Assembly: GCA_905178155.1 (NCBI GenBank)
Contig: CAJINV010000002.1
Coordinates: forward strand, 81,128-145,127
From: Amoebophrya sp. A120
Taxonomy: Eukaryota; Sar; Dinophyceae; Syndiniales; Amoebophryaceae
Length of the DNA stretch: 64,000 nucleotides
Reading direction: 5' to 3'
Both the position numbers and the translations under genes were made by a program. The notes beneath the pieces were generated by a model. It did no database searches and was not told the DNA's origin. It saw only the letters and a program-made list of their open reading frames with translations. Of the stretch, positions 34,201 to 44,201 are shown piece by piece (the stretch's first letter is position 1; each line of letters starts with the position of its first letter).

Positions 34201-35445
34201 GGGTTGTTGTTGTTCTTGTTGTTCTGGTCCACTTCTATTCATCCTCATCGTGGCAAACGGATTATTACCCTGCAGCAAACTCCTGCCCCTGCTAGATCCT
34301 GTTGTCCCCAACGCCGGTCGTGGTGGCTGTGGGAGAAATGGGGAAGAGGTAGATGGGTAGTTGTTGTGGTTCTCCTGCAGTCGAATACGCTTGTCCTCCC
34401 ACCCACTTGACGAAGAGGAAGAAAACGAGTTGTTCTCGTAGTTATCGGCAGAGATTGGTGAAAACGCAGCGGCTTGGTCTCCTGCTCCAGAACCATGGGA
34501 GGTGTCCTATGCTTTGCAACAGTATCGTTTGTTCGTGCTAGTATACAAAATTGCATCACATCAAATTTTCTCAAAAGGAAAACTGGAATTCATAATTCTG
34601 ACACACCTAAAAAAGGGATGTTTGTCATGCTTGATAGCAAAATTACGACGAGTGCGATACTTTATTTGCACGGGATATACCAGGAGATATTACGATGTTG
34701 GTTCTTGGCTGCGTGCCGAATTGCATCACCATTGACGTGATGCCGTGATTTAGTGCTTCCCCCGTGTTGCCCCATCGCTCGGCTTTCTTATCGTATTTCT
34801 GCTGCAGGTGCCGGTATTCCCGCACCCGCTTATTGGACGTCTGTGCGATTTCATCCTGCTCTCGTACGATATTTTGTCCTATGCTGTGCAAAAGTGTTTT
34901 CAGCACTTGCTGCTAGAACTGCGATTTTCGTTGAAGAAGCTGTAGCAGGAGCGGTACTTCTCATGTAAGCGTCATGTTCTTACGTTGTCCAGAGCCAGAC
35001 CGCCTCTTGCTGTATTGCAATATTTTTTGCATGAAATCGTGACCACGCAGTTCATGCCTGTGCGATAGATACTTTTACGCCGGCTATCTTCCTCTTCCGC
35101 CCTCTCGCGTTCCTGCCGACGCTCCAGCTCTTGCCGGCGGTGGGTAGCCACCTCCCGGGCCCAGACGTCCCTTTTGATTTCCTCTTGGAGCGCCAAATCG
35201 GCGGCCTCCGCGCTTCTCTGCAGGTACGCGGATTGTCGCATAGCGGCCGCGTCGCGGACATTGCGTGCACGCCGCTGCTCCGTTTCGCACTGCACCTGCA
35301 GCGTTGCCTCGTAGAGGCGTGGATCTTTTCTCGTATACCCTTCCACTCCGAGCCGGGGCACGTACACGGGCCCAAGACCCATGCTGCGCGCGCGGCCCGG
35401 TGCTGGGGGAGCTGGGTCGTCAGGGGGATCGGATTCAGAGGACAT
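31204..35445 (-). CDS. G20: coiled coil plus disordered FG-containing protein, nucleoporin-like
   Basis: ATG 35445. Exons about 35445-35073, 35009-34984 (26 nt), 34858-34678, 34503-33926, 33340-33312 (29 nt), 33051-33017 (35 nt), 32747-32276, 32121-31838 and 31669-31204. The N-terminal 170 residues form a charged coiled coil (RRQELERRQERERAEEED). The rest is Ser/Gln/Asn-rich with scattered FG, GFG and NPF motifs (LQFNLGGRSF, GYLGFGTTAKL, NVVFGAGIFNN, AFAFGVNAAG). FG spacing in a disordered Ser/Thr/Asn background is the hallmark of nuclear-pore FG proteins; this assignment is by composition only. The frame of the final exon(s) after 31669 is uncertain. Confidence 0.7.
31670..31837. mobile_element. 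F5 introner in G20
   Basis: TGCAGAAGTATCGTAGTCG left and ACTCGTACTGCGATGCTTC right. Confidence 0.75.
32748..33016. mobile_element. F1 introner in G20
   Basis: Six-base duplication TGATTT at 32742-32747 and 33017-33022; joins DDFQQKKSVSSVYPP. Confidence 0.9.
33052..33311. mobile_element. F1 introner in G20
   Basis: Only 35 bp of exon separate it from the preceding F1 copy. Confidence 0.85.
33341..33925. mobile_element. F3 introner in G20 carrying a nested F4
   Basis: F3 ends at 33341 (TATGGAGTTCTCAAACG) and 33925. F3 core sequence resumes after 33675. Removal joins NKSTRPTRRLEEE. Confidence 0.85.
33360..33669. mobile_element. F4 introner inserted inside the F3 introner
   Basis: ACGTG at 33355-33359 and 33670-33674 flanks a full-length F4, placing the insertion within the F3 terminal repeat. 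Confidence 0.85.
34504..34677. mobile_element. F5 introner in G20
   Basis: TTGCAACAGTATCGTTTG left and GTGCGATACTTTATTTGCA right. Confidence 0.75.
34871..34970. mobile_element. Short F5-like introner in G20
   Basis: Left end TATGCTGTGCAAAAGTG; right end weak. It lies inside a GT-AG intron (34859-34983) that joins GLALDN to QDEIAQTSN. Confidence 0.5.
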
Positions 35446-35836
35446 GTTTCGATACGGAAGGTTCTTTTGCCGAAGTAGGTATTAAGCACGGCTGTCTATA
35501 TGATAGTTCGAAATAGAGGCGGCCGCCGCCACGTCCTTCTCCCTAGTTTGACATGGACAGCAGTGTAAAACTCGCCTTGGTTGTTTGTTAGCAAAACGAG
35601 AGGTTTTCTTTTCCTCTGTATTGGGTTATTTCGCGTGCGCATGGGCGTGACCACGTCCCCTTCTCTCCGATCGGACAGTGGTCGCACGAAATCCCAGAAA
35701 TATATGTCGTACGTACGAAGAGGATATCTCAGCAACTTCGCTCGGCTTCTCCGTCCTCTCAGAAATGCAATTGCTCGGCTTCATATAAAAGTCCCGATCA
35801 CTCCATGGTGCTCTTGCTAATGATAGACACATAGTG
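35446..35836. other. Upstream region of G20 and flank of G21
   Basis: No introner ends. Holds the left copy of an imperfect direct repeat (35768-35822) that recurs at 36741-36798. Confidence 0.4.
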
Positions 35837-36100
35837 TCGACGACGAATCTGAATATCAGGGACCGAGTGTCGCACGATGCGGCGAAGGCGAAGACTAGTT
35901 CGAAGCAGAGTAGTTGTCTCGCAACCGATGCGCAACAAGAACAACTAGAACTACGCACCATTTTGGCGGACTCCACATTGGGGACACCCTGCGTGCCCGA
36001 CCATGATGTGTATGAGGTGAAAGTACGTAGCTCAGACGCAGGCTGCGGCAACTTCTTTTCGGCCCCGCCGCGCCAGTGCAGAATAGTGACACCACTTTAA
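35837..36100 (+). CDS. G21: possible exon of 87 codons
   Basis: Plus-strand frame reading DAAKAKTSSKQSSCLATDAQ and VPDHDVYEVKVRSSDAGCG, ending at a stop at 36100. It has no ATG; an upstream exon would be needed. Confidence 0.35.
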   Translation, partial: STTNLNIRDRVSHDAAKAKTSSKQSSCLATDAQQEQLELRTILADSTLGTPCVPDHDVYEVKVRSSDAGCGNFFSAPPRQCRIVTPL

Positions 36101-36660
36101 TACGCTTGGGACAGTGGCGGGTCTCCGCGACAATAAGTGGCACACCGGCGGGCCCACAACATGAAGTCACGCCCAAGGGCTCTTTGCGACACGATCATGA
36201 CAGAGGCGCAGGCGAGGGTCGGCACGGGGGACACGGCCGGCAAGAGCGCGCGCGGCGTGCGCCCACGCACACACTGATGGGCCCCGCGGCCACCTCGTCG
36301 CGCGGGTTCCGGCGCTAAGGAGGCAGCGGGCGTGGCGTGCCACCACCAGAGCCCTGTGACAAGAGTCGCGCGCGCCTCTCGCAGCTTCTTCCACCTTGTT
36401 TGCCCCGCTTCGGGTGGTCCGGCGTGAGAGGCGGTGTAGCCCAGCTCTAAGTTGAGCTGTGCCGCGGCCGTTGACAGCGTGAGGAAAGTATCTCCATCAT
36501 GCGCCAACCAACGCAGAAAGTTCGCGCGGCTGTGGCTGCGGCTCTTCCGTATGCAAAGAAGCCCCGTCGCGCCACCTAGGGGCTGCGCTGCCACGCGCCT
36601 GCGCGCGCCCGCTGGCGCGCAAGATGAACGGGAGGCGCACGTCGCCGCCCCTGATTATAT
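36101..36660. other. GC-rich island, possible insertion
   Basis: About 560 bp of markedly GC-rich sequence between two imperfect direct repeats (35768-35822 and 36741-36798, sharing CTCGGCTTCATAT and TCACTCCA). A 165-codon minus frame (36594-36097) is open but its function is not recognised. Confidence 0.5.
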
Positions 36661-37394
36661 GTCCTGCTTGCTGGAAACGCACACTCTACGCATGAAGAGG
36701 ATCTCGCGGAAAGTTCACTCAGCTTTTTCACCTCGCAAAAACGCAGCTACTCGGCTTCATATCTAAGTCCTTATCACTCCACGCCGGTCTTGCGAATGCA
36801 GTTGTAGACAAGAAGGAAACTACTTTTTCATGAACAAAATTCGAGTATTCTGCACGAAGGTCTTGCAATAGAACACACTTTTTTTTATCTTTATGAACAA
36901 ACTTGCTTTGTTGTCAACTACTCGTCGCGGGCACTGTACAACTAGAGCTCCATGCTGTACTTACTTTGGTTCAAGTACAGCAACTATCCTCATTAGTGTG
37001 ATCCTCAATATTTTCATCATCGTTTATTACAGTTTTGTTGTCTGCTGGTGGTCGAAAGCCAGCATATTGACCAGCCTTGTCATCTTCCTTGTTATCTAGC
37101 CTTTTTCGTCGCACCCACCCTGAGGAAGCACCAGTTTGATTCTTGTACTATTGGTGCGTGATCTTAATCAAGACATCCGGGCGAAACAGTGGATTTATCA
37201 CACGAGTCGGCGCGAAGATGACGAAAAGGGGAGGTCTCTAAATTGCATTTATTTCGTGTTGATGCTCTTTTTCTCCAGTTCAAAGACGTAGTGTCACGAC
37301 TGTCTAGGTTCGCGATAACGAGTTTCACATCATGATTGCTGATGCGACAAAGCCGTGTCCTCTAGGTACTACCTTCCAGTTGTTCATTTTGACG
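36661..37394. other. No gene resolved
   Basis: Contains the right copy of the direct repeat and an AT-rich 68-codon frame (36893-37099) that is probably spurious. Confidence 0.35.
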
Positions 37395-40300
37395 TTACTC
37401 CAGGTACTTCCAGTTTCCGGTGAGGGGCTGGGTGACAACGAAAATCTGCAACTCCTGTTCTTCGGCCGTTTCGCGGTCCACCTCATCTCCGTCACTACAG
37501 TGCGGCGCCGCCATATGGAGGGTTCATCAGGATCGAACCGGACAAAGCTGAAATAGTGATTATGCTTAGCCATGCATAAAACCGGTAACCGCTGTTTCCC
37601 AGTTTCTAGGCAGCGCATGACAAATATTGGCAGTACCTAAATCCAGTTTGTCATGCTGTTTCGCCGAAGAAAACATCTTTTTCCATGGTCCTACTGCAGC
37701 AGCTTTCTCTCCATCTCTGAACAAGCTTACAACCGGGCTCACTTCCCTGCTTTCCAGTACATGCACGTCATGCCTCCTCAATTTCTGCATAAGTAATGAA
37801 ATATTTCAACTTTGCCGATTTGGGTCCTGACGCTCCCATACGCCAGTAGGTCTGCGATTGGCATGTCGCTCGTCGGGTCCAACTGCTCGCCATTGCAAAA
37901 ATATATCGTGCTGAAAAAGCTTCTGCAATAACCCGAGCAAAAAAAATTTTCAGGCTGCGAAGGAGAACTACAACTTCTCAAGTTTTTCTTACCGCATGAC
38001 ATCAATCTCAAACACATTATATAAACATTTTTGGCTCGGGTGAAGATATTTCTTTTTCACACGATAGAAAACAGCAGCTTGGTTCCCCCAGCAGACGACC
38101 GTATCAGACTGAAAAGACCCCGAGCTGTGCAATCGATCAAAGGTGGTCTCTACAAGGTGAAAAAAACACTCAAGATGAAATACCGGATACCGTATAGAAA
38201 GGAAATATTCCTTCACAGCGGCAGTGCGCATGACAGTTCGTTTCGAACAATGCGGCGAATATGCATATTTTCTCCGTACTCCGGGGTGTACTACGGGTAG
38301 AATCAACAAAATTGATTGACACATAACTGATTTCAAGATAACCTTCTGACGTCGTGCACGCACCTGGTACTTTTGCAAACTTGCATATTCTGGAAGCAGT
38401 CACGAATGCAGTGTCGGAGGTAGTACGGGTCCATGAGGTCGAACTTGGCAAGGAGGGGGTCATGCCTCGGAAACCGCTTTCGGAGCTCCTCTTTGACGAA
38501 GTATTGGTCGATCAGCTGTATCCCCTGCAAAAGCATCGCGGTCGTACTGTGACTAAAAAGGTAAAGATAAAGTAACTGCAATACTGCATGACAAATCCTC
38601 TCGTCACGACATAAACATCATTCATACATAGAGTGAACAGATCAGTATTTCAAAATCCATTTCTCCTTCTGCGTGTTAGTGTTACGATGATTTTACAATG
38701 CATAGGCCGCTTGGCGGTCTCTAGGACGTGGCTCGCATGTCGCACCAGGACTTGTTTTCCCCAAGCGCGTGAGTCCCACTGGACTTCTCGATGTGCCCAC
38801 ACGTCGGCGACGTGTAGGAAAAAATCTCGCTCTGACGCGTCGCAGTCAAGCTCGACAACCACCTCGCCGTCTTGCAGGCTAATGCCGTCGAAGGCCTCCA
38901 GAACGCTCTTCTTCTGTAATGTAGTGTTGCTCAGGAGAGGAGTGACGAAAAAACTTCATAATCTACAAATAGAATGCGCATGACAGATTCCCACGATGGC
39001 AACCAGCATGAAATAACAATAAAAGCGATAATGCTCTTTTACAATTATATTTCGAAGGTACTTGCTGCGCAGAACACTCCGACACCAAATAATCCAAGAC
39101 ATTTCAATACAAGCTGTGAGTACCGAAAATCCGGTGGCAAACTCGAAATATGGCCCGTCCCCCGTTGAGAGCAGGTGTATGCATTGCAAATATCCCTGGG
39201 TCTGGAAGAATGCAAAGTCTATTCTATCCACACGACTTTTGCATGACACATGAGAAGGCTAGCATGCAGGCTCTAACGTCACAGGTTTTCGTGCAAATAT
39301 ACCTTATTGCTGCCTATCAGTTACTATTTCCATCTCGCATGCCAACCCCCCGCTCTCTGTAGCAAGAATTTTTCACCGACTTTCCCTGTTCACGGATGAC
39401 ACACATATTTCGAGTGATCTGAAATGCTGCGCATCACAAGTTTACGCCTTTATAGATTGATCCAGACAACATGTTTGCACTGAATAAAGCTGCGAGCGCG
39501 ACGCTCAGGTATTATATCTGTGAGACGGCCAGATGCCCTATCTTCATCCCACCTCGCGTGGTCCGCATCACGATGTTCGCGTTCCGCCGTTGCGCCCGAT
39601 ATGTCTCTGAACCTGGGACTGATCCAGTCGAGCAGGGCCTGAAGCTCGGCAGCGGTGTACTTCATCCGGAGACAGCGGTCACCTTCTGCCCTGATGCACC
39701 TCGCGGCCAACTCCTCGTTCGAAGTCGGGCCCTGCAAAAATTTCACGGGATATGCGTCGCGATAGGAAAGAGTGTGCAGAAACCTCGTCGTGAAGAAGAG
39801 GTCGAAATGAAACCCCTGGCGGACGAAGCCTACTACTTGGTCGGGCTGCGATGAGCGGAAGCCCTTCACTCGCAACTCCCCGCAAAACTCTGGGGTTATT
39901 AAACACCGCCGCAAAACTTCATTTGCAGTATCTGGCAGGCCGTCGAAGTGCATCCGGACTACGGGAAAGTCCACTCTGCTACACCCGGTCTCGTCCGACG
40001 GGTCGTCCGACTGGTACCACTTAGACTCGAGCAGCTCTTCTCGTTGGATGAAGTGCTCGTACTCCTGGCCGGTCCTGTAGACGAAACTGTTGAAAGCTTC
40101 GCAGTATGCAATACAAGTATGTCTGGGACTCCAACTTTGGAAAAATCAGTAGGTACTTACTTGTCATGCTCAGCCGGGCCGATGGGCAACTTGAATTTCG
40201 GATGCACAGCTGTTGAGAATCAAATTTTGATGACCGGCTCATGAATCGCTATTGGTAAGCAAGTAGTATCAAGAACTCCTGTTTCATCAGCCCCAGACAC

Positions 40301-41044
40301 AATTGCAGTTGATACACAGGCATCCTTGACGGTCGGTTCGTCTGCTGTAAGCAGCTTGCCAGGCGCCCCGAAATCCGGATGAAAGTTGAAGAGCAACTCG
40401 TCGCCGGCATTGGTGAACCGCACGGACGGGGGGCCGCGCACCTCAGGTGGCGGGGGCGGAACATCGGACTGCGGCTCAAATGCGGCGGACGTCGATGTTC
40501 CAGGGACGGGAAAAGACCGTTTCATCGCCATATGATCTGCATCAGCCGCCATGGCCGCTAGTTCCGGGCATTGCTCGCCATCGACCAGCCTGCCGTGGCA
40601 CGGCACCTCCAATAACAGCTGCTTGCGCATGGATGAGGTTTCCTGGGTCACGTTGCCTGACGGTGCTGCAGTGAAGTGTCGCCAAAATGATCAAATCCGA
40701 GCAAATCTGCATTACTACACGTGTCATGCACCGGTCGGAAGATGTAATGACTTTCGCAGAATCTTAAAAATCACACTCACATGCTCTCCCTGACCATCGA
40801 GCGTCATGCTTACACTTAGCAGCTTCGTCTTCCGGGTAGAGTTGAAGTTGAATTACTGCAACGACAAATAGCAATAAGTACCGTCCCATTTGATAGGTTT
40901 TTTCGCATGGCTGTAGTTCGTCAGGAGACCGCTGTTCATTCCTTGGTCATCCACCTCCACGAAAGGCTGTTGCACCGCTGGGCAGGTGTTCACGTCGTGC
41001 ATGGGGAAGGTAATCCGGTCATGGATATGCCAACAAAAGGTCAC
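37395..41044 (-). CDS. G22: large multi-exon protein of about 550-600 residues
   Basis: Exons about 41044-40882, 40855-40781, 40665-40315, 40104-39487, 39178-39130, 38912-38700, 38565-38364, 38147-38063, 37885-37841 and 37513-37395 (stop TAA). The joins read TVKDACEAFNSFVYRTGQ, QNMQVCKSTRPPLIDC, KLLFSIQLDPTSDM and ADLLAAPHCSDGDEV. The 200-residue central exon looks well folded (HFDLFFTTRFLHTLSYRDAY). At 40856-40881 either a 26-nt intron is removed, or translation of the downstream part starts at an internal ATG with a signal-like MGRYLLLFVVAVIQLQL; both fit. No family recognised. Confidence 0.65.
37514..37840. mobile_element. F7 introner in G22
   Basis: CGCCA duplicated at 37509-37513 and 37841-37845; ends TATGGAGGGTTCATCAGGAT and its inverse. 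Confidence 0.9.
37890..38062. mobile_element. F5-like introner in G22
   Basis: GCAAAAATATATCGTGCTG left. The intron 37886-38062 is GT-AG, phase 0. Confidence 0.7.
39179..39486. mobile_element. F1 introner in G22
   Basis: Left CCCTGGGTCTGGAAG; right diverged (GATCCAGACAACATG). Confidence 0.75.
40105..40314. mobile_element. F1 introner in G22
   Basis: Shorter than average (210 bp). Left end GTATGTCTGGGACTCC, right end GCCCCAGACACAATTG. Confidence 0.8.
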
Positions 41045-41498
41045 AACGCCAAAGAAGAAGAGGTTCTATTTCGGTTCTATTTTTTACAAAAGCTGAAGAT
41101 GGTAGTGATTGAATTTCGTTTTTCTTTGTGACCCGGTGGTGATTTCATGAAAATGCTGTCGGAAGGCACTGTGATCTTTTCCTGTTATCATATCGTGGTC
41201 GCTCCTGACTGTCATCGGGGGTCATTCCTGCCATCGGCACATCCTCACTCAGTGTCGAAGCCGGTCCTGTTGAAATGATTTTTGTTTTGTTTATTCTTCG
41301 ATGTCGTGCGAAAAGATCGTCTTACTCGTGGTGTAGATTGCCCCGATGCCACAGAGGCCACGATGAAAAAATTTGCAAAATAATGTCATGCTGACATTCC
41401 TTACACTACCGTAAGTTCACACTTATACTACTCGAAGACGAGTGCCATGTAGCTACACGGGTATGATTACAATATAGAAAATCAATTTCAAAATCAAA
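41045..41498. other. Intergenic between G22 and G23
   Basis: No introner ends or confident exon; contains the upstream region of G22 and 3' flank of G23. Confidence 0.4.
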
Positions 41499-43265
41499 TT
41501 ATCTTCTAATACTAAAAGATGAAGCGAGCGATGGGTTTTCCAAATGCGGAACGTGGCGGAAAATCCTCTGAAGCTGCGTCGCAAGGGCTTCCTCCTGAGG
41601 CAAGTTGATGAGCTCTTGCAGTAAATCCCCATCTTCGTGGAGGTGTTTCTGCACTTGCATCCGCTTTGCGTCGACGTTTGCCTGGGCCTCCTTGAGCTGT
41701 TTCTCCGCAGCATCCAGATCCTCGTTGGCCGCCGCCACCTTGTGCAAAGCTTGCAGTCGTAGGGCCATCATCTTCTCGTCCTGTTCCTTCTGCTGTCCGT
41801 CCGATTCCGCTGGTTCATTGTCACGAGCGAAGAATACAAGTCGATCACGTTTTTCCTTTTTGTTGGTGGTGCCATTCAAATTCTGCTCCACGCGAAGACG
41901 CTGGATTGGCACCGGTTCTTGGCGCAGGTGGCGTAGAAAGTCCCTGGGGTCGGGACCGAATTTTATGGGATGTTCGGGTATCCACGACACTGAACGCTCC
42001 GCAAGTGGTCGGCGGATGTTGTCTACTTCTTGTGGGAGAAGCGTTTCGCCCGGAAAAGCGTTTTGCTCGAAGCTGTTTTGTTCTCTGAAGACGTCCTGAA
42101 CAGCGACATCAGCGGACGTCGGTGGCGATGATAAACCCCCGTCGTTGACCATTATCCTGTGTAGAAACGTCCCTATCCCGGACTTGCGATGCAAAATCTC
42201 ATTACATGGGGAAACTACGTCGGTGCGCAATTATCCAGTCCTGACTTTTGCGAACTGACTTTGCAATGCGTCTTTGATTGCCAAGCAGCAACAAACCCCA
42301 GATCGAAACTTGTCATGCCGGATTCGCAAAAGTGCTGCGCTAGTGTAGCTCCTGCACCGATCCCATCTAGTACCTGACCACGGATAGTACCTTTTTACAC
42401 TGGATATAATCAACCTGAACTGCGTCTTCCGGTTCATTGTACAAGTTGGTTCGCTCCTGGTCGAGCACGCGCACGAACTCGTCCCAGTTAGTGAACGGAG
42501 CAGGTTCTCGTTCGGACAACACTGGTAGTTTCGCTGTGTGATGATCTCCATCGGAGGACGACGACCCGCGTGCAGTAGAGGATGCTGATGCGTCGCGCTG
42601 CTGCTGGCTGTGGCTTTGGCTTCGGCTTCGAAGAATCAAAGGAAGAATAAATTTGTTGAAGTCGGCTTCCCGCAGGGCGGCGATGGTTGTCTGGCCGGTT
42701 CTTGTAACCTCCCTTCTTTGGGCAGAGCCGTTTGCAGCCTGCCGGCGCGTTTGTTGTATTCGTAAACACGCCATAGTCTGTTGTATTCGTAAATCCAGCA
42801 TCCCGTTGTAGTTCTGTTGCTCTTGTTGTTCGTCCCGGTCGGCCGGCTCATTTTCGTCAGAAAAAAGTGCGTTCATCCTATCACGCTCCGTTTCATCACT
42901 GGTAGCCGAATTCTGCTCCGCGTGCAGGTGATGTATCTGTTCCGCAAGCGGCATCGCGTAGGTGCGATTCAGCATCTCGATTTCCTTTCTGTCGAGCCAG
43001 TATGGGTTGCAAATATTTCTGGGTCTCCTGGAAGAGTGCAAGACTTGCCATGCAGGTTTTGCATGACCCATGGCACCAGTGACGCATGACAAAGTCCCTT
43101 TCCATTGGGGCAGAAGTAGACCCCTTTTGGTAATCATGCAACACAGTACAAGATTTTTGCATCACGAGCCGAACTTAGCATGAAAGCCTGCAAGGTTCCA
43201 TCTCCAGACACAGACACATTGGCAATGCATAGCCGCGACGTGAGATGCTGTACGCTAGACGACAT
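41499..43265 (-). CDS. G23: complete protein, paralogue of the G25 N-terminus
   Basis: ATG 43265; exons about 43265-43232, 42998-42408 and 42151-41499. The GCC-exact join across F1 gives SSVQHLTSRLDRKEIEMLN; the F2 removal gives DAVQVDMVNDGGL. About 430 residues: an N-terminal Gln/Glu/Arg-rich part, a segment shared with G25 (ALREADFNKFILPLILR ... FTNWDEFVRV), and a C-terminal coiled coil (EDLDAAEKQLKEAQANVD). The two genes also share sequence upstream of the start, so a segment was duplicated. Function unknown. Confidence 0.8.
42152..42407. mobile_element. F2 introner in G23
   Basis: TGTAGAAACGTCCCTATCCC left; ACCTTTTTACACTGGATA right. Confidence 0.8.
42999..43231. mobile_element. F1 introner in G23, after codon 11
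   Basis: TATTTCTGGGTCTCCTGGAA left and CCAGACACAGACACATTGG right. Confidence 0.8.
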
Positions 43266-43783
43266 GCTGGAAGGGGTAAAAAGGTGTTAGTGGTTCTTGT
43301 TCTGTGGTATTGATGTTCTTGTTCCTGGACTGAAAGAGAAGAAGATAAGCAGTAGCAAATATTTCCAGGCGTGAAAAAGTGCAATTGGTCATGCAATCTC
43401 TGTACCACACAAAAATCTGTGTTGCAAATTGTTTTTTGCTGGCACGACAGTTTCCATTTAGTGCTGCCAAGAATAGAAAAAAACGAGTTCCAGTGCTGCC
43501 AAGAATAGAAAAAAAAGCTGGGATGTGTTTGGTTGTCACAAAGGGGTAGAAATTGTGGTACCTCTTTATGTATTTTCGTATAAAGAAAGCAATTTATAGA
43601 ACTGTAGATTCGAATATCGAGAATTCCTACACCAGAAAACGAACCCCTGTCTGCTCTCGCAACTGTTTCGACGTCACCCACGATGCATCGGCTGAGCCTC
43701 TCTAGCCGCAATAGCGTAGTTGTGTCACATTGTGTTTGCTCCTCGTTCTCTCCGATCCTTCGTCGAACATCAAACACAAAAAA
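43266..43783. other. Upstream region of G23
   Basis: Includes a 32-bp period duplication (43460-43515, unit core GTGCTGCCAAGAATAG). A stretch at 43560-43730 resembles 54700-54900 upstream of G25. A long minus frame here is not conserved between the two copies. Confidence 0.5.
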
Positions 43784-44098
43784 CTATCTCTCACGTTGAG
43801 AAACAACAAGAGCTTGCATCAAGAAGTGCACCGAAGATCCTGAACGACGAATAAAGGTCCGAAAAAGAACCATCTCTCTCATACATCCTATCTTCACCTG
43901 AAGAAACTCAAACTTTAACGTCCTTGTAAAGTACTTTTCCCCTGCTGGAGCAAACGTTTCGTACGACTTCCTGCAACAACTCTTCCAAGAATCGGAAAGC
44001 TCAACAGAGGTCGTGCTCAAAAAAAGAACTGACATTGGGCCTTCGCTGAGGTCGAAATGTCGCATTTTCCGTGGCTGTACGAAGCGTTCTTGTACCAT
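43784..44098 (-). CDS. G24: possible 104-residue ORF
   Basis: Open from ATG 44098 to a stop, reading LSEGPMSVLFLSTTSVELSD. It lies between G23 and G25 on the same strand. No splice or family support. Confidence 0.35.
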   Translation of the reverse strand: MVQERFVQPRKMRHFDLSEGPMSVLFLSTTSVELSDSWKSCCRKSYETFAPAGEKYFTRTLKFEFLQVKIGCMREMVLFRTFIRRSGSSVHFLMQALVVSQRER

Positions 44099-44201
44099 AG
44101 GGCTACATCAGTAGTAGGCCGGAGCCAAACGCGAATCTGGTGTCTCGAATATCATTTTTTCATATAGTGAAATGGAAGACATTGACTTCACATTTTCCGC
44201 A

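Noticed and set aside
36893-37099. 68-codon membrane-protein-like frame
   Set aside because: AT-rich sequence gives hydrophobic codons by chance; no splice partners or flanking exon support.
43175-43777. 200-codon minus frame upstream of G23
   Set aside because: It runs through an introner end and an AT-rich tandem repeat, and the duplicated copy upstream of G25 does not keep the frame.
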